64,000 nucleotides of DNA from Peribacillus sp. Bi96 (GCF_918698115.1 NZ_CAKKLV010000004.1:124001-188000); one strand, 5' to 3'. Counted from the first letter of the stretch, positions 16,823 to 27,461 are shown. Numbers and translations: made by a program. The notes: generated by a model not told the origin, from the sequence alone.

Positions 16823-18472
16823 ATGAAAGAAGTAAAATGCGATTGTGGTCATGTAAATCCGTTTGGCACAAAAATTTGTGAAAAATGCGGGATGTTGCTT
16901 GGTAACGACAAAGAAAACAAGCTTATTGATATGCGATATGAAGGAAGTGCAAGGCGCTCACAAACCTATCAAAAAACGTTCATTGATAAAATATGGAACT
17001 TTTTTTCTTCCGTAAAGGTAGGAGTGACGCTCATTGTCCTTGCTTTGGTTGCTTCAGCTATCGGGACGATTTTACCTCAGGAAATGTACATCCCTTCAAC
17101 CGCGACGCCGGCAGAGCATTATGAACTTGAATACGGCTGGGTCGGAAAGTTGTATTATGAACTCGGATTTCATAATTTGTATAGTTCATGGTGGTATTTG
17201 ATTATCATTGGCATGCTGGGCATATCACTTTTGATTGCCAGTATCGATCGTTTTTTTCCTTTATATCGATCTTTAAAAAACCAAGGGGTCACTCGTCAAG
17301 ATGGATTCATGAAACGTCAGCGGATTTATGGAGTGACGAAGCTTGAAGACCAAGATATAAACCTTGAAGAAGTAAAGAGTCGACTAAAAAGGCAGCGTTA
17401 TCATATACGAGAGGAAAACGGTCATTTACTTGCCGAAAAAGGTCGATTTTCACGTTGGGGACCCTATGTAAATCATATTGGACTTATCATTTTTTTAATT
17501 GGAGCATTATTGCGTTCTGTCCCTGGGATGTATATCGACAAAGTCCTTTGGCTAAGGGAAGGCGAGAGAAAAGAAATCCCGGGTACCAATGGCGAATACT
17601 ATCTCCAGAATAATGAATTTACCTTGGACGTGTATGACAAAGGAAATGAAGAAGATGAACAATACAGTGCCGCAATAGATAAAACAGGTACGATAGTTAA
17701 GACCTATCAATCCGATGTCACACTCTATCAACGCAAGGGAGAAACCATACCAGGGGAAAAAGTGGATCTTGAAAAACTTAAAGATTTTAAAATCAAAGTC
17801 AATGAACCTCTGAAACAAGATCATTATGCCCTCTACCAAGTAGATTATAAACTGGATGAACTCAGTACGATGGCTTTTAATTTAATGAACAAAAAAACCG
17901 AAGAGAAGTTTGGCAGCTTAAAGGTTGATTTGAATGATCCTCAAAAGAAATACGATTTGGGTAAAGGTTATTCTGTTGATTTGATCAGCTATTTCCCCGA
18001 TTTCGAGTTCGATGAAAAAGGTGAGCCTAGAACGATATCGAAGATTCCGAATAATCCAGCATTTATCTTCAAAATGCATACACCGGACAAGCCAGAGGGT
18101 GAAGTCAGTTTTGTAGCCATTAAAAAAAATGTGGAGCCATTAGGGGAAAATACGTATAAAATGGCTTTTAATGGTGTGGAGACCCAAGATGTCACGGCTT
18201 TGACCGTTAGGAAGGATTTAACGCTTTGGATCCTTTTCTCAGGTGGAATCATTTTCATGGTGGGTGTGGTCCAAGGTTCGTATTGGAATCACCGGCGTAT
18301 ATGGATTAAGAGGAAAGACGATGAGATATTGATAGCCGGACATACAAATAAAAACTGGCACGGTATTAAAAGAGATATAAAACAAGCGTTAGAATCTACA
18401 TCTCTTTGCGAACCAACGGATCAACTTGAGGAGGAGAAATCTTCTACAAAGGGGGAAGCTTTAAATGGCTGA
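16823..18472 (+). CDS. resB: Cytochrome c biogenesis protein ResB
   Basis: System II (Ccs1/CcsB) subunit that delivers haem to apocytochrome c, together with ResC. Residues 1-25 hold a zinc-ribbon-like CxC-x13-CxxC pattern (CDCGH, then ICEKCG). Three hydrophobic segments follow at about 64-85, 120-140 and 215-235, then a large outer domain and a last span near residue 475. ATG 16823 follows TTGGGGAG. The stop overlaps the resC start by 8 bases. Length is 549. Confidence 0.95.
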   Translation: MKEVKCDCGHVNPFGTKICEKCGMLLGNDKENKLIDMRYEGSARRSQTYQKTFIDKIWNFFSSVKVGVTLIVLALVASAIGTILPQEMYIPSTATPAEHYELEYGWVGKLYYELGFHNLYSSWWYLIIIGMLGISLLIASIDRFFPLYRSLKNQGVTRQDGFMKRQRIYGVTKLEDQDINLEEVKSRLKRQRYHIREENGHLLAEKGRFSRWGPYVNHIGLIIFLIGALLRSVPGMYIDKVLWLREGERKEIPGTNGEYYLQNNEFTLDVYDKGNEEDEQYSAAIDKTGTIVKTYQSDVTLYQRKGETIPGEKVDLEKLKDFKIKVNEPLKQDHYALYQVDYKLDELSTMAFNLMNKKTEEKFGSLKVDLNDPQKKYDLGKGYSVDLISYFPDFEFDEKGEPRTISKIPNNPAFIFKMHTPDKPEGEVSFVAIKKNVEPLGENTYKMAFNGVETQDVTALTVRKDLTLWILFSGGIIFMVGVVQGSYWNHRRIWIKRKDDEILIAGHTNKNWHGIKRDIKQALESTSLCEPTDQLEEEKSSTKGEALNG

Positions 18473-19643
18473 AGTAAGCAGTAACTTTTTATATGCAGCT
18501 TTCTTATTATATCTTGTCGCTACCTTTTTATTTGGAGGGGCGATAAAGGATAAACGGGGAGCGGAGGAAAAGAAACAAAATAAATGGGCTAAACTGGGCA
18601 TTTTCACCACCATTCTCGGTTTTGCTGCGCAAATAGGGTATTTCATCACAAGATGGATTGCTGCCGGCCATGCCCCGGTAAGTAACCTGTTCGAATTTAC
18701 GACCTTTTTCGGAATGATGCTGGTCGGTGCTTTCATTTTAATTTATTTCCTTTATAAAACACCTGCACTTGGGTTATTCGCTTTACCGATTGCGTTATTG
18801 ATAATCGCATATGCAAGTATGTTCCCTACAGAAATAGCGCCACTTATACCTGCTTTGCAGAGCGATTGGCTTCATATTCATGTGACGACAGCAGCGGCCG
18901 GACAGTCGATTCTAGCGATAAGTTTCATTGCAGCCATCATCTATCTGGTTAAATTCGTCGATCAAACACAATCCAGTAAAAGAACGTTCTGGCTAGAATT
19001 CATCATGTTCACATTAGTCAGCGCCATTGCTTTTGTCATCATCACTTCAACTTTTTCAGCGATGGATTATAAAGCGAATTTTGATTGGGTCGATAAACAC
19101 GGTGCGGAGGTTAAACAGGAATTCAACCTGCCTGCTTTAGTGGGTCCCAATGAAGGGAAACTAATTGAGCCGGATCGATTTGAACCGATGGCGAGCATGC
19201 CTCCACTGATCAATGCTAAGAAATTGAATACTGTCATTTGGTCAATCGGAATGGGACTCGTCCTTTATGGTCTAATAAGATTGATTGCTCGTAAAAGGGT
19301 GGCAGCATTGATAAAACCGATCGTTAAAAATGTGAATTTGAATTTATTGGACGAGATTAGTTATCGTTCAGTTCTTATCGGTTTTCCAATCTTTACACTC
19401 GGTGCACTTATTTTTGCAATGATCTGGGCTCAAGTGGCCTGGACAAGATTCTGGGGCTGGGACCCAAAAGAGGTCTGGGCACTCGTTACCTGGTTGTTTT
19501 ATGCAGCTTTCTTACATCTGCGTATGTCTAAGGGCTGGCAAGGGGAAAAATCAGCTTGGCTTGCCGTCATCGGTTTTGCCATCATGATCTTTAACTTAAT
19601 ATTCGTTAATCTTGTTATTGCTGGTTTGCATTCATATGCTTGA
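18465..19643 (+). CDS. resC: Cytochrome c biogenesis protein ResC (CcsA type)
   Basis: Polytopic haem-handling membrane protein. The diagnostic WWD-type motif is [14 protein letters not shown] (~residues 328-341), with flanking histidines in [12 protein letters not shown] and FLHLRM as possible haem ligands. About eight membrane spans are visible over 392 residues. ATG 18465 lies within the end of resB, giving translational coupling behind GGGGGAAG. In B. subtilis resABC can be read through into resDE; a 300-base gap separates them here. Confidence 0.95.
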   Translation: MAEVSSNFLYAAFLLYLVATFLFGGAIKDKRGAEEKKQNKWAKLGIFTTILGFAAQIGYFITRWIAAGHAPVSNLFEFTTFFGMMLVGAFILIYFLYKTPALGLFALPIALLIIAYASMFPTEIAPLIPALQSDWLHIHVTTAAAGQSILAISFIAAIIYLVKFVDQTQSSKRTFWLEFIMFTLVSAIAFVIITSTFSAMDYKANFDWVDKHGAEVKQEFNLPALVGPNEGKLIEPDRFEPMASMPPLINAKKLNTVIWSIGMGLVLYGLIRLIARKRVAALIKPIVKNVNLNLLDEISYRSVLIGFPIFTLGALIFAMIWAQVAWTRFWGWDPKEVWALVTWLFYAAFLHLRMSKGWQGEKSAWLAVIGFAIMIFNLIFVNLVIAGLHSYA

Positions 19644-19943
19644 TTCTGTATTGTAATAATTAGATGAAGGGGGTCTTTTGATAGAAACGTCGAGGAGATG
19701 GCTTATCGATTTTTCTGGAGAATGATCCCTTTTTCTGTCTCTTACTTTAAAAGTGATATAACGGTTTTAGAATAGCCGCTTTGAATTCGTGGGGGAGCAG
19801 TTGAAGTCATTTTATTGTGACAATATGGTGAAAAGTTCATAGAACCCATACGAAATTGGCTTTTTAACGTACTTTGGAGGGAAAAATTATTAGTCATGGA
19901 AGTATTCATTTTGTAGAATATAAGATAGGAGGCTGATTACATA
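19644..19943. other. Gap between resC and resD
   Basis: No ORF is supported in these 300 bases. TAGAAT near 19915, just ahead of the resD ribosome site AGGAGG, is a possible -10 for a separate resDE promoter. No clear terminator follows resC, so read-through from resABC is possible. Confidence 0.4.
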
Positions 19944-20660
19944 ATGTATAATGCTATTACTATTCTCGTGGTGGATGATGAGGAAAGAATCCGCCGGCTG
20001 TTAAAGATGTATTTGGAAAGAGAAGAATATATAATTGATGAAGCTGAAAATGGAGAAGAGGCTTTATCAAAAGCCATTGAAAATGATTATGATTTAATCT
20101 TATTGGATATTATGATGCCTGGTAAAGATGGAATAGAAGTTTGCCGTGAGTTAAGGGAGAAGAAAACAACACCTATTATCATGCTGACGGCAAAAGGTGA
20201 AGAAGTGAACCGGGTTCAAGGGTTCGAAGTGGGGACCGATGATTATATCGTCAAACCGTTCAGTCCCCGTGAAGTTGTGTTAAGGGTCAAAGCTTTATTG
20301 CGGCGTTCTTCAAACACTAGTTACATGCAGACCGAAACGACGGCAAAAGATGTGATTGTCTTCTCGCATTTAACCATTGACAATGATGCCCATCGTGTAC
20401 TTGCTGATAATAAAGAGGTTTCTTTAACGCCAAAAGAATATGAATTATTATATTTCTTAGCGAAATCCCCAGATAAAGTATTTGATCGGGAGCAACTGTT
20501 AAAAGAAGTATGGCACTATGAATTCTTTGGAGACCTTCGAACTGTTGACACGCATGTTAAACGCTTACGTGAAAAATTAAACCGCATATCCGAAAACGCA
20601 GCTAAGATGATTGTCACTGTTTGGGGTGTAGGTTACAAGTTCGAAGTCATGAATGACTGA
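19944..20660 (+). CDS. resD: Response regulator ResD
   Basis: OmpR/PhoB-family transcription factor controlling respiration and anaerobic genes. The receiver domain has acidic pocket D11-D12, phospho-acceptor D55 in [10 protein letters not shown] and the conserved lysine in YIVKPFSP. The winged-helix domain (residues ~140-238) shows [12 protein letters not shown] and [14 protein letters not shown]. Length is 238. ATG 19944 has AGGAGG at good spacing. The stop overlaps the resE start by one base. Its likely targets include resABC just upstream. Confidence 0.96.
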   Translation: MYNAITILVVDDEERIRRLLKMYLEREEYIIDEAENGEEALSKAIENDYDLILLDIMMPGKDGIEVCRELREKKTTPIIMLTAKGEEVNRVQGFEVGTDDYIVKPFSPREVVLRVKALLRRSSNTSYMQTETTAKDVIVFSHLTIDNDAHRVLADNKEVSLTPKEYELLYFLAKSPDKVFDREQLLKEVWHYEFFGDLRTVDTHVKRLREKLNRISENAAKMIVTVWGVGYKFEVMND

Positions 20661-22450
20661 TGATGCTATGGGGAAGTGTTGTAGGGAAGCTGTGGGCAAC
20701 GATTCTATTGCTCGTGTCGTTTGTATTAATCGTATTAACCGTTTTGCTCGTAGAGTTTTTTGAGAATTTCCAAATTGAAAATATTGAAAATGATTTAACC
20801 AAAACAGCTGAACAAATCATCAAGGTGACAAATGATCATCAAGGATCTAACACGGATGTTTTACAAATAGCTTCAGAATTAATAGGCAACGAAACGAAGA
20901 TGATCATTCTAAACGATGACAAAATGATTTTCTCATCCATTGGTGCTACGGAGATTGATATCACTCCGGAATCCATTAAGAATGACTCCGAATTGCTCAA
21001 GGTTTTTACGGAAAGAAAGACAGTAAAAAAGGAAATGGCGCTATCCAATGATAAGGGGAACCAGGAATTATCCGCAATTGTAGTAGGGGTTCCGCTTGAA
21101 CTGAATGGGGAACAGGATGAAGTTTTCTTATTTCAATCGTTGGAATCCATGGAAGAAACGACAAAATCCACTACACAGTTCATTTTATTGGCCGCAGGGA
21201 TCGCCATTATCTTGACAACGGTTTTTGCTTTCTTTTTATCGACTAGAATCAATGCCCCATTGGTGAAGATGAGGGAAGCCGCCCTAGCCATCGCCCGGGG
21301 GAAATTTGATACAAAGGTGCCAATCTTGACACAGGATGAGATCGGTGAGTTGGCCATAGCGTTCAATCAGATGAGAAAGCAACTGAAATTCAATATAAAT
21401 GCACTTAGCCAGGAAAAAGAACATCTTTCTAGCATTCTTAGCAGTATGGCTGATGGGGTCATTACCTTCAATAAGGATGGCACAATTCTTGAAACGAATC
21501 CCCCAGCGGAAAGGTTTCTGCAATCCTGGTACTTTGAAAAAGGCTATAACCGGGAAGATAATGTGAATGTCCCGTTGGTGTTGATGAACCTTTTTGATGA
21601 ATCAGAGTCCTTCGATAAGGAGCAAATTGGTGAAATTACCTTGCAAGGTCGCGATTGGGGATTGATTGTCAGTCCATTATATACCAATGGCGACAATATC
21701 CGGGGAGCGGTGGCCATCATACGGGATATTAGTGATGAAAGACGTATTGACAAACTAAGAACGGATTTCATAGCGAATGTCTCCCATGAGTTAAGAACGC
21801 CAATTTCAATGTTGCAAGGGTATAGTGAAGCGATCGTAGATGACATTGCAAGCAGTGAAGAGGAAAAGATGGAAATGGCCCGAATCATCTATGATGAGTC
21901 TTTGAGAATGGGACGTTTAGTCAATGATCTACTCGATTTAGCAAGATTGGAATCTGGAAAAATGAATCTTAGCTACGAACGTGTGCCCATTTCTTCCTAT
22001 TTAATGAGGATTACAAGTAAGTTTTCAGGGCTGGCCAAGGATAAAGGAATTTCAATATCCACGGTTCTTCAAGACGATGAAATCGAATGGCATTTTGATC
22101 CTGACCGCATTGAACAGGTTTTGACGAATTTAATTGATAATGCAATTCGACATACTCCTCCAGGAGGGAACATTGATGTCATTCAGAGGACAAGTGATCG
22201 AAGAGGTCTGATCATTGATGTGAAAGACTCAGGATCGGGTATTCCCGAAGAAGATTTACTTTTTGTTTTCGAGAGATTTTATAAAGCGGACAAAGCAAGG
22301 ACCCGCGGCCAGTCTGGTACCGGATTGGGATTGGCAATCGTAAAAAATATCATCAATGCCCATGATGGCTACATTTCGGTAAACAGTTTACCTAATAAAG
22401 GGACAACATTCAGTTTTATCCTGCCTCGAATTATGGAAAATGCTGAATGA
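20660..22450 (+). CDS. resE: Sensor histidine kinase ResE
   Basis: Membrane kinase/phosphatase for ResD. One span near residues 10-30 and a second near 173-195 flank an outer sensor domain of ~140 residues. A HAMP segment ([19 protein letters not shown]), then a PAS domain (~255-360), follows. The phosphorylated histidine is H376 in NVSHELRTP. The ATPase part has N box [10 protein letters not shown]1 [10 protein letters not shown] and G2 [10 protein letters not shown]. Length 596 is typical. Two adjacent ATGs (20660, 20663) are possible starts. Confidence 0.96.
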   Translation: MMLWGSVVGKLWATILLLVSFVLIVLTVLLVEFFENFQIENIENDLTKTAEQIIKVTNDHQGSNTDVLQIASELIGNETKMIILNDDKMIFSSIGATEIDITPESIKNDSELLKVFTERKTVKKEMALSNDKGNQELSAIVVGVPLELNGEQDEVFLFQSLESMEETTKSTTQFILLAAGIAIILTTVFAFFLSTRINAPLVKMREAALAIARGKFDTKVPILTQDEIGELAIAFNQMRKQLKFNINALSQEKEHLSSILSSMADGVITFNKDGTILETNPPAERFLQSWYFEKGYNREDNVNVPLVLMNLFDESESFDKEQIGEITLQGRDWGLIVSPLYTNGDNIRGAVAIIRDISDERRIDKLRTDFIANVSHELRTPISMLQGYSEAIVDDIASSEEEKMEMARIIYDESLRMGRLVNDLLDLARLESGKMNLSYERVPISSYLMRITSKFSGLAKDKGISISTVLQDDEIEWHFDPDRIEQVLTNLIDNAIRHTPPGGNIDVIQRTSDRRGLIIDVKDSGSGIPEEDLLFVFERFYKADKARTRGQSGTGLGLAIVKNIINAHDGYISVNSLPNKGTTFSFILPRIMENAE

Positions 22451-22494
22451 ATAACGGGTAGCTTGCCAGAAAATCTTGTTTCATAAGAAACTGT

Positions 22495-22543
22495 GAAGAC
22501 AAAGGCAATTGGATTCATTTCCAACTTGTCTTTGTTTTTTTTT
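22495..22543 (+). terminator. Terminator after resE
   Basis: AAGACAA and TTGTCTT pair outside an inner TTGGA/TTCCAA stem with a small internal loop, followed by nine T residues. Confidence 0.75.
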
Positions 22544-22614
22544 AGGTAGCAAGATAAGAAGTCTTGGATATGTGGAAATTAACGGTACTTTATAATAAGA
22601 TTAAAGCCAAAGCA

Positions 22615-22640
22615 TGTAACTTTTAAGTAAGAATGACGAC
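22615..22640 (+). promoter_or_regulatory. Autoregulatory sigma-X promoter
   Basis: TGTAAC (22615) and CGAC (22637) are separated by 16 bases. This matches the sigma-X consensus (TGTAAC, ~17 bases, CGAC). It lies 24 bases ahead of sigX, so the sigma factor probably drives its own operon. Confidence 0.75.
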
Positions 22641-22663
22641 TATATTTATGAACGGGTGGGGAA

Positions 22664-23227
22664 ATGATGGATTCCGTTTTCCACGATCTTTATGAAAAAT
22701 ATCATCAGGAAATTTATCAATTTATTTTTTATATGACCAAAAATCGAGAAACGGCAGAGGACCTTGTTCAGGAAGTCTATATCCGAGTTATGAAGGCATA
22801 TGAACGGTTTGAAGGAAAAAGCAGTGCAAAAACATGGATTTATTCGATTGCAAGAAATGTGACGATTGATTATTTTCGGAAACAAAAAGGGTGGAAGGAC
22901 AAAATCTTTTCTAACTTTGATTGGGATAGGCAATTGATTATAGATACTCAGCCCATTCCGGAAGAAGTGGCTATCATGAACGATGACATCCAGGATATTT
23001 ATCGATGCTTAAACAGATGTACCACGAATCAAAGATCCGTCATCATTTTACGATATATTTCTGGCATATCAATAACAGAAACCGCTGAAGTATTGAACTG
23101 GAGTGAAAGTAAGGTAAAAACGACCCAACACCGTGCGTTAAAGGCGATCAAAAAGATGATGGAAGATTTATCAGGAAAGGAGGGACACCGCATTGAGAAA
23201 ATCCCGTTGGAAAGAAAACGAAATTGA
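22664..23227 (+). CDS. sigX: ECF sigma factor SigX
   Basis: Extracytoplasmic-function sigma factor that adjusts cell-envelope charge and lipid genes. Region 2 is at residues ~5-72 (YQFIFYMTKNRETAEDLVQEVY, then KTWIYSIARNVTIDYFRK) and region 4 at ~115-170 (LRYISGISITETAEVLNWSESKVKTT). Length is 187. ATG 22664 (or 22667) follows GGTGGGG. It overlaps rsiX by 35 bases, the usual sigma/anti-sigma pairing, and lies next to resE as in B. subtilis. Confidence 0.94.
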   Translation: MMDSVFHDLYEKYHQEIYQFIFYMTKNRETAEDLVQEVYIRVMKAYERFEGKSSAKTWIYSIARNVTIDYFRKQKGWKDKIFSNFDWDRQLIIDTQPIPEEVAIMNDDIQDIYRCLNRCTTNQRSVIILRYISGISITETAEVLNWSESKVKTTQHRALKAIKKMMEDLSGKEGHRIEKIPLERKRN

Positions 23228-24416
23228 AGACATGTTGCGCGAGCTTCCAAAAGTAAAAGATGACCGAAGCAAGGCAGAGGTGTTTGCGAGAATACATGAT
23301 AAAAAGAGAAAGAAACACTGGTTACCTTTAATTGCGGGCGTTGCCTCCTTATTTTTAATGGTAGTTTTGGCGTCATCAATCATTACTGGAAAAGAAGGAA
23401 CTACAAGTCAAGAGGACAGCAGCAAGAGTGGAAAATTATCCATTTCTGAAAGTAAGGAAATGTCAGAGTCAAAACAACAGGGTGCAAATATCAATGAAAA
23501 TACTTCAGAAGATAAACAGGGGAATCAGGAGTTTTTGAGTAAGCAAGCAGAAAGTGAATCTAAAGACGAGGTTTCACAAATAGAACCTTTTAAAAAGGAC
23601 AAGGAAAAGACCTTCGCACATGCGATTTATCAGGACGACCTAAAAAATGAATCGACCATTACCATTGGTGTTCCAGATGATCACATGAAAGTCATCGTTC
23701 CCATTTCTATCAAACTCAATCACTTTGATAGAACAGAAACACTTAATCAGTTAGTGAATCAAATGTCCGATATCGATGAAGAGCAATATGGGCTATCTGA
23801 CTATTTTCCACTTGATATAAAAATTAGCCAAGGTAACGATATGACCACGGCTCATATTGAGTTTCAAGAAGACAGCCAATTATTGGATGATGATGCACTG
23901 TTTCTCCATTCGATGGAAGAAACGTTTTCCTATAACAATATAGAGAGGATGACTTTTGCTACAGATGGTAAGCAAGGTGCAATGTTTTTACATGCGGGAT
24001 TTTTAAAGGAGCAGGCAGTACCTCAACAAAAAAATCGCACATACCTTCTTTATCAAAGAGATGAATACTCTCCACGGTTGCTTGTTCCAAGCAATAGGGA
24101 TTATCAGGATTTTGAGGAAGCCCTTCAAGCGGGAAAAGGGGAGCAGGATATAGAGGGAATAGCACCTGCAATCCCGGAAGACATGAATTGGGACAATATA
24201 AATTCAGAGGGAGGCCTTGTGACCATTCAATTATCAGAGCATGCGGCTATTGAAAATAATGAGGAATCTCTTCAAGCTTTAGAAGCCATACTCTTCATTG
24301 CTAAGGATTTTGGTTTTAAAAAAGTCAAGTTTGAAAACGCTCCTATTGAAAAGGTGGGCCATCTGAATTTAACTGACGACATAGTAGTGCCTAAAGCACC
24401 GAACCAAGTGAATTGA
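23193..24416 (+). CDS. rsiX: Anti-sigma-X factor RsiX
   Basis: Membrane protein that holds SigX inactive. TTG 23193 is supported by AAAGGAGGG at 23176-23184 and by the basic N-terminus (MRKSRWKENEIEDMLRELPKVKD). Residues ~45-66 are a single span (HWLPLIAGVASLFLMVVLA), preceded by a KKRKK stop-transfer patch, so the N-terminus is inside. The outer part begins with ~90 residues of low-complexity Ser/Glu/Lys linker, then a folded domain resembling the two GerM-like halves of RsiX. At 407 residues it is somewhat longer than the B. subtilis protein because of the linker. Confidence 0.9.
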   Translation: MRKSRWKENEIEDMLRELPKVKDDRSKAEVFARIHDKKRKKHWLPLIAGVASLFLMVVLASSIITGKEGTTSQEDSSKSGKLSISESKEMSESKQQGANINENTSEDKQGNQEFLSKQAESESKDEVSQIEPFKKDKEKTFAHAIYQDDLKNESTITIGVPDDHMKVIVPISIKLNHFDRTETLNQLVNQMSDIDEEQYGLSDYFPLDIKISQGNDMTTAHIEFQEDSQLLDDDALFLHSMEETFSYNNIERMTFATDGKQGAMFLHAGFLKEQAVPQQKNRTYLLYQRDEYSPRLLVPSNRDYQDFEEALQAGKGEQDIEGIAPAIPEDMNWDNINSEGGLVTIQLSEHAAIENNEESLQALEAILFIAKDFGFKKVKFENAPIEKVGHLNLTDDIVVPKAPNQVN

Positions 24417-24510
24417 TGCAGGGACAGGGGCTAAATGATGAGGAGCCGTGCCGTATTTGTTCAGAAAAAAGGATTGGAGTTAAAAACACACCCTAATAAT
24501 TGTGTGCAAA

Positions 24511-24548
24511 CAGAAAAGTGCCCTCTTCAAGCGGGCACTTTTTCTTCT
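24511..24548. terminator. Bidirectional terminator rsiX / serA
   Basis: AAAAGTGCCC pairs with GGGCACTTTT around TCTTCAAGC, with A- and T-runs on both sides. Confidence 0.88.
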
Positions 24549-26122
24549 TATAATGAAATGCGGGCCAAGAATGTAACTTCTTCTGTTTCCATTAAAAATT
24601 GCTTCATGTTGTCTTCTAATGGTTTATCAAAGCTTAAAACCATGATGGCTTCCCCGCCAGCTTCTTTTCGACCGACCTGCATGGCGGCAATGTTCACACC
24701 ATGATCTCCAAGGACCTTACCTACGTTACCGATTACACCAGGTTTATCGGTATGCTGGATATATAGTAAATTTTCTTCCGGTTGAAAGTCGATTTTGAAG
24801 CCATTCAAACTTACAATTCGAGAACCGTAATTTGCGATATACGTTCCACTGATTGTTAATTCACGGTTATCACCTTTTACCTTAAGGCTGATCAGGTTAG
24901 AGTAACCTAAAGAATCCGAAGAGATTTTTTCCCCAACTGTGATGCCACGCTCTTTTGCGACCAGCAAGGCATTAACCTCATTAACGGATGCATCAACTCT
25001 TGATTTGAAGAAACCTGAGATTAAACTTTTTGTCAAAATCGCTGTATCGAAGTCCAATGATTCTCCTGCATACGTAACAGATATTTCCTGAATTCCTTCT
25101 TTCATGCACTGAGAAGCAATGGATCCCATTTGTTGGACGAGTTGATAGAAAGGTTGAACCTTTTCAAACACTTCTTTAGAAATGGCTGGAAGGTTGATAG
25201 AACTCGAGACTGGATTTCCCTCGAAATAGGTCAGAACTTCTTGTGCGACCTGTACGGCTACGTTTAATTGGGCTTCTTTTGTAGATGCACCTAAATGAGG
25301 TGTAGCAATGACACTATCCAGTTCAAGCAGTTTATGGCCAAGTGGAGGTTCTTCGACGAAAACGTCCAGTGCAGCCCCTGCTACATGACCTGCAACTATC
25401 ATTTCATATAAATCATCCTCATCTAGAATTCCACCGCGGGCACAGTTCAGGACATATACGCCTTTTTTACAGGTAAGCAGTTTTTCTTTATTGATTAATC
25501 CCCTAGTTTCATTCGTTAAAGGTGTATGTACAGTAATGATGTCTGCTTTAGGAAGCAAATCATCCAAGGGGAGGGATGTTACGGACATTTTCTTGGCACG
25601 ATCAGCAGTTAGGAACGGATCATATACAATGACATCCATACCAAACACTTTAGCACGTTTGGCAATTTCCCCTCCGATACGGCCAAACCCAATAATTCCT
25701 AACGTTTTACCGCGAAGTTCCGTTCCTGTGTATGAAGATCGTTTCCACTCCCCATTCTTCAGAGAAGCATAAGCTTGCGGAATATGACGCATTAACGAAG
25801 CCATCATGGCAAATGTATGTTCAGCTGTTGAAATGGTATTGCCGTCAGGTGCATTAACTACGACGATTCCGCGTTTTGTCGCAGCAGGGATGTCTATGTT
25901 ATCGACGCCGACACCAGCCCGTGCAATAATCTTCAACTGTGGCATACGGTTCATTAAGTCTTCCGTAACCTTCGTTGCACTTCTTACAAGTATTGCATCA
26001 ATCTGATCAAGTTCGCTTGCCGCTTCCTCTACTGTCTTCTGAATAAGAAGAATATTGGATGCCTCTGATAGCGGTCCGAGTCCTTCTGGTTTGATAGCAT
26101 CTGCCACTAAAATCCGATACAC
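24548..26122 (-). CDS. serA: D-3-phosphoglycerate dehydrogenase
   Basis: First step of serine synthesis: 3-phosphoglycerate plus NAD to 3-phosphohydroxypyruvate. GTG 26122 is preferred because AGGAAGG then sits 8 bases upstream; GTG 26131 overlaps the box. The 524-residue length suits the long three-domain type. The NAD-binding motif is GIIGFGRIGGEIAKRAK (~143-159), the substrate site NCARGGILDE, the catalytic His in ATPHLGAST, then the intervening ASB domain and a C-terminal ACT domain (IQHTDKPGVIGNVGK). The ACT domain suggests serine feedback. Its opposite orientation next to sigX–rsiX is as in B. subtilis. Confidence 0.96.
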   Translation of the reverse strand: MYRILVADAIKPEGLGPLSEASNILLIQKTVEEAASELDQIDAILVRSATKVTEDLMNRMPQLKIIARAGVGVDNIDIPAATKRGIVVVNAPDGNTISTAEHTFAMMASLMRHIPQAYASLKNGEWKRSSYTGTELRGKTLGIIGFGRIGGEIAKRAKVFGMDVIVYDPFLTADRAKKMSVTSLPLDDLLPKADIITVHTPLTNETRGLINKEKLLTCKKGVYVLNCARGGILDEDDLYEMIVAGHVAGAALDVFVEEPPLGHKLLELDSVIATPHLGASTKEAQLNVAVQVAQEVLTYFEGNPVSSSINLPAISKEVFEKVQPFYQLVQQMGSIASQCMKEGIQEISVTYAGESLDFDTAILTKSLISGFFKSRVDASVNEVNALLVAKERGITVGEKISSDSLGYSNLISLKVKGDNRELTISGTYIANYGSRIVSLNGFKIDFQPEENLLYIQHTDKPGVIGNVGKVLGDHGVNIAAMQVGRKEAGGEAIMVLSFDKPLEDNMKQFLMETEEVTFLARISL

Positions 26123-26166
26123 GTTAAACACCTTCCTAGGTAAATAATTATCTTAAATTTCAGTTA

Positions 26167-26196
26167 ATTTTACAATTGAACGGTTGATTATGTCAA
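26167..26196 (-). promoter_or_regulatory. serA sigma-A promoter
   Basis: On the minus strand TTGACA and TAAAAT are 18 bases apart, about 45 bases ahead of the start codon. Confidence 0.65.
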
Positions 26197-26211
26197 TTTG
26201 GCATTTCTTGA

Positions 26212-26225
26212 TGTAAGCGCTTAAA
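26212..26225 (-). promoter_or_regulatory. cre-like site upstream of serA
   Basis: TGTAAGCGCTTAAA matches the CcpA cre consensus TGWAAnCGnTnWCA at all but one position and contains the palindromic core AAGCGCTT. It lies about 15 bases upstream of the -35, a position usual for activation or neutral sites rather than road-blocking. Confidence 0.4.
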
Positions 26226-26482
26226 ACAAAGATTAATATTGGTATTGTTTGATCAAGACCGCAGTATTAATGACTTTATCATTAATTGCCTAAAAAAGAA
26301 AAAAATTTGATTATTTAAAATTGTCATGTAAGGACATCAACTTTTGAAAATCCTTTATTCGTTTAATGTCGGTTCCAAATGACAAGCGATATTCATGCTA
26401 AATTAATCATCCAAGAAAAAATGCTATTCAAAAAAAAGAATTTCAGATATAATGGGAAATGTAAACAAAATTTTATAGGTCT

Positions 26483-26612
26483 ATCTTCGGGGCGGGGCGC
26501 AATTCCCCACCGGCGGTGATGAAGAAAATCTTCTTCTTAGCCCGCGAGCCTTACGGGGCAGGATTTGGTGTGATTCCAAAGCCGACAGTATAGTCTGGAT
26601 GGGAGAAGATGG
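26483..26612 (+). ncRNA. FMN riboswitch (RFN element)
   Basis: Contains the conserved RFN segments in order: TCTTCGGGGCGGGGCG, CCCCACCGGCGGTGAT, AGCCCGCGAGCC, GGCAGGATTTGGTG, TTCCAAAGCCGACAG and GTCTGGATGGGAGAAGA. It senses FMN and, with the terminator at 26677-26710, should shut off ribU when flavin is plentiful. Confidence 0.97.
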
Positions 26613-26676
26613 AGGTTCCTGAGTGCGTTTCAACAGTCATATGCTGAACGTTTGTTTGATGTAACCTTTAATTAAT

Positions 26677-26710
26677 CCCTTTAATTCAATCGGAATTAAA
26701 GGGTTTTTTA
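26677..26710 (+). terminator. Riboswitch-controlled terminator ahead of ribU
   Basis: CCCTTTAATTC pairs with GAATTAAAGGG around AATCG, followed by six T residues. An upstream CCTTTAATTAAT segment (26665 onward) could compete as antiterminator. Confidence 0.88.
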
Positions 26711-26780
26711 TTGAACATCAACATGATGAAGGAACACTAACCTCTTTTTCAGGTAGATCGGAAAAGAAGGAGAGAGAGCT

Positions 26781-27362
26781 ATGAAAAAGAACAAAGTTAA
26801 AAAAACGGTCACGCTGGCCATGATGGGGAGCATTTCTTATCTATTGATGCTTTTGAATTTCCCGTTTCCAGGATTTCCACCTTTTCTGAATGTTGATTTT
26901 AGTGACATTCCAGCACTGATGGCGGCTTTGATTTTCGGTCCGATGGCAGGAATCCTAGTTGAATTCCTTAAAAATCTATTGGATTTAGTCATGACAGGTA
27001 CCCTGACTGCTGTACCAGTTGGGCATATTGCTAACTTTATAGCAGGAGTACTGTTCGTTTTGCCTACTTACTACGTATTTAAAAAAATCAATTCCAAAAA
27101 AGGTATGACGTTCGCTTTACTTGCGGGTACAGTTTCAATGGCGGTAGTTATGAGTGTTTTAAACTATTTTGTCTTTTTACCGGCATATACCTTCTTTATG
27201 GGATGGGATGCAATGTCGGCGCCCGAATCAAGAAAGTTCGTAACGACGGCAATTTTACCTTTCAACGTGATTAAAGGCGTGCTTATCACTTCTGTATTCA
27301 TGCTGTTGTTCATTAAATTGCAGACATGGATCAATAAGCAAACATTATATAAAAATGCTTAA
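26781..27362 (+). CDS. ribU: Riboflavin ECF transporter S component
   Basis: Substrate-binding membrane subunit of an energy-coupling-factor transporter for riboflavin (FmnP/YpaA in B. subtilis). The 193-residue protein has about six spans. The N-terminus KVKKTVTLAMMGSISYLLMLL includes the alanine/glycine-rich first helix that meets the ECF module, and FPPFLNVDFSDIPALMAALIFGP is the typical substrate-side signature. ATG 26781 follows AAGGAG. Control by the FMN riboswitch immediately upstream supports the substrate. The general EcfT and ATPases must be encoded elsewhere. Confidence 0.95.
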   Translation: MKKNKVKKTVTLAMMGSISYLLMLLNFPFPGFPPFLNVDFSDIPALMAALIFGPMAGILVEFLKNLLDLVMTGTLTAVPVGHIANFIAGVLFVLPTYYVFKKINSKKGMTFALLAGTVSMAVVMSVLNYFVFLPAYTFFMGWDAMSAPESRKFVTTAILPFNVIKGVLITSVFMLLFIKLQTWINKQTLYKNA

Positions 27363-27385
27363 TGGCATAGACGATGATACAAAAA

Positions 27386-27461
27386 AGCCGGATATTCATA
27401 TCCGGTCAGACTGTAGACAAAAAGGTTTCGGAATGGTCTCATTCCGAAACCTTTTTGATTT
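27386..27461 (+). terminator. Terminator region after ribU (two hairpins)
   Basis: A first small hairpin (GCCGGATAT/ATATCCGGT) is followed by a perfect 17-bp stem, AAAAAGGTTTCGGAATG against CATTCCGAAACCTTTTT, with loop GTCT and a T-rich tail. Confidence 0.9.

Noticed and set aside
17552..17839. Antisense frame of 95 codons inside resB
   Set aside because: Shadow of a well-supported gene on the other strand; no ribosome site and no family match.
26132..26480. T-box or serine-related riboswitch ahead of serA
   Set aside because: No T-box core (AGGGUGGNACCGCG-like) or antiterminator pair on the minus strand; only a promoter and a cre-like site are visible.
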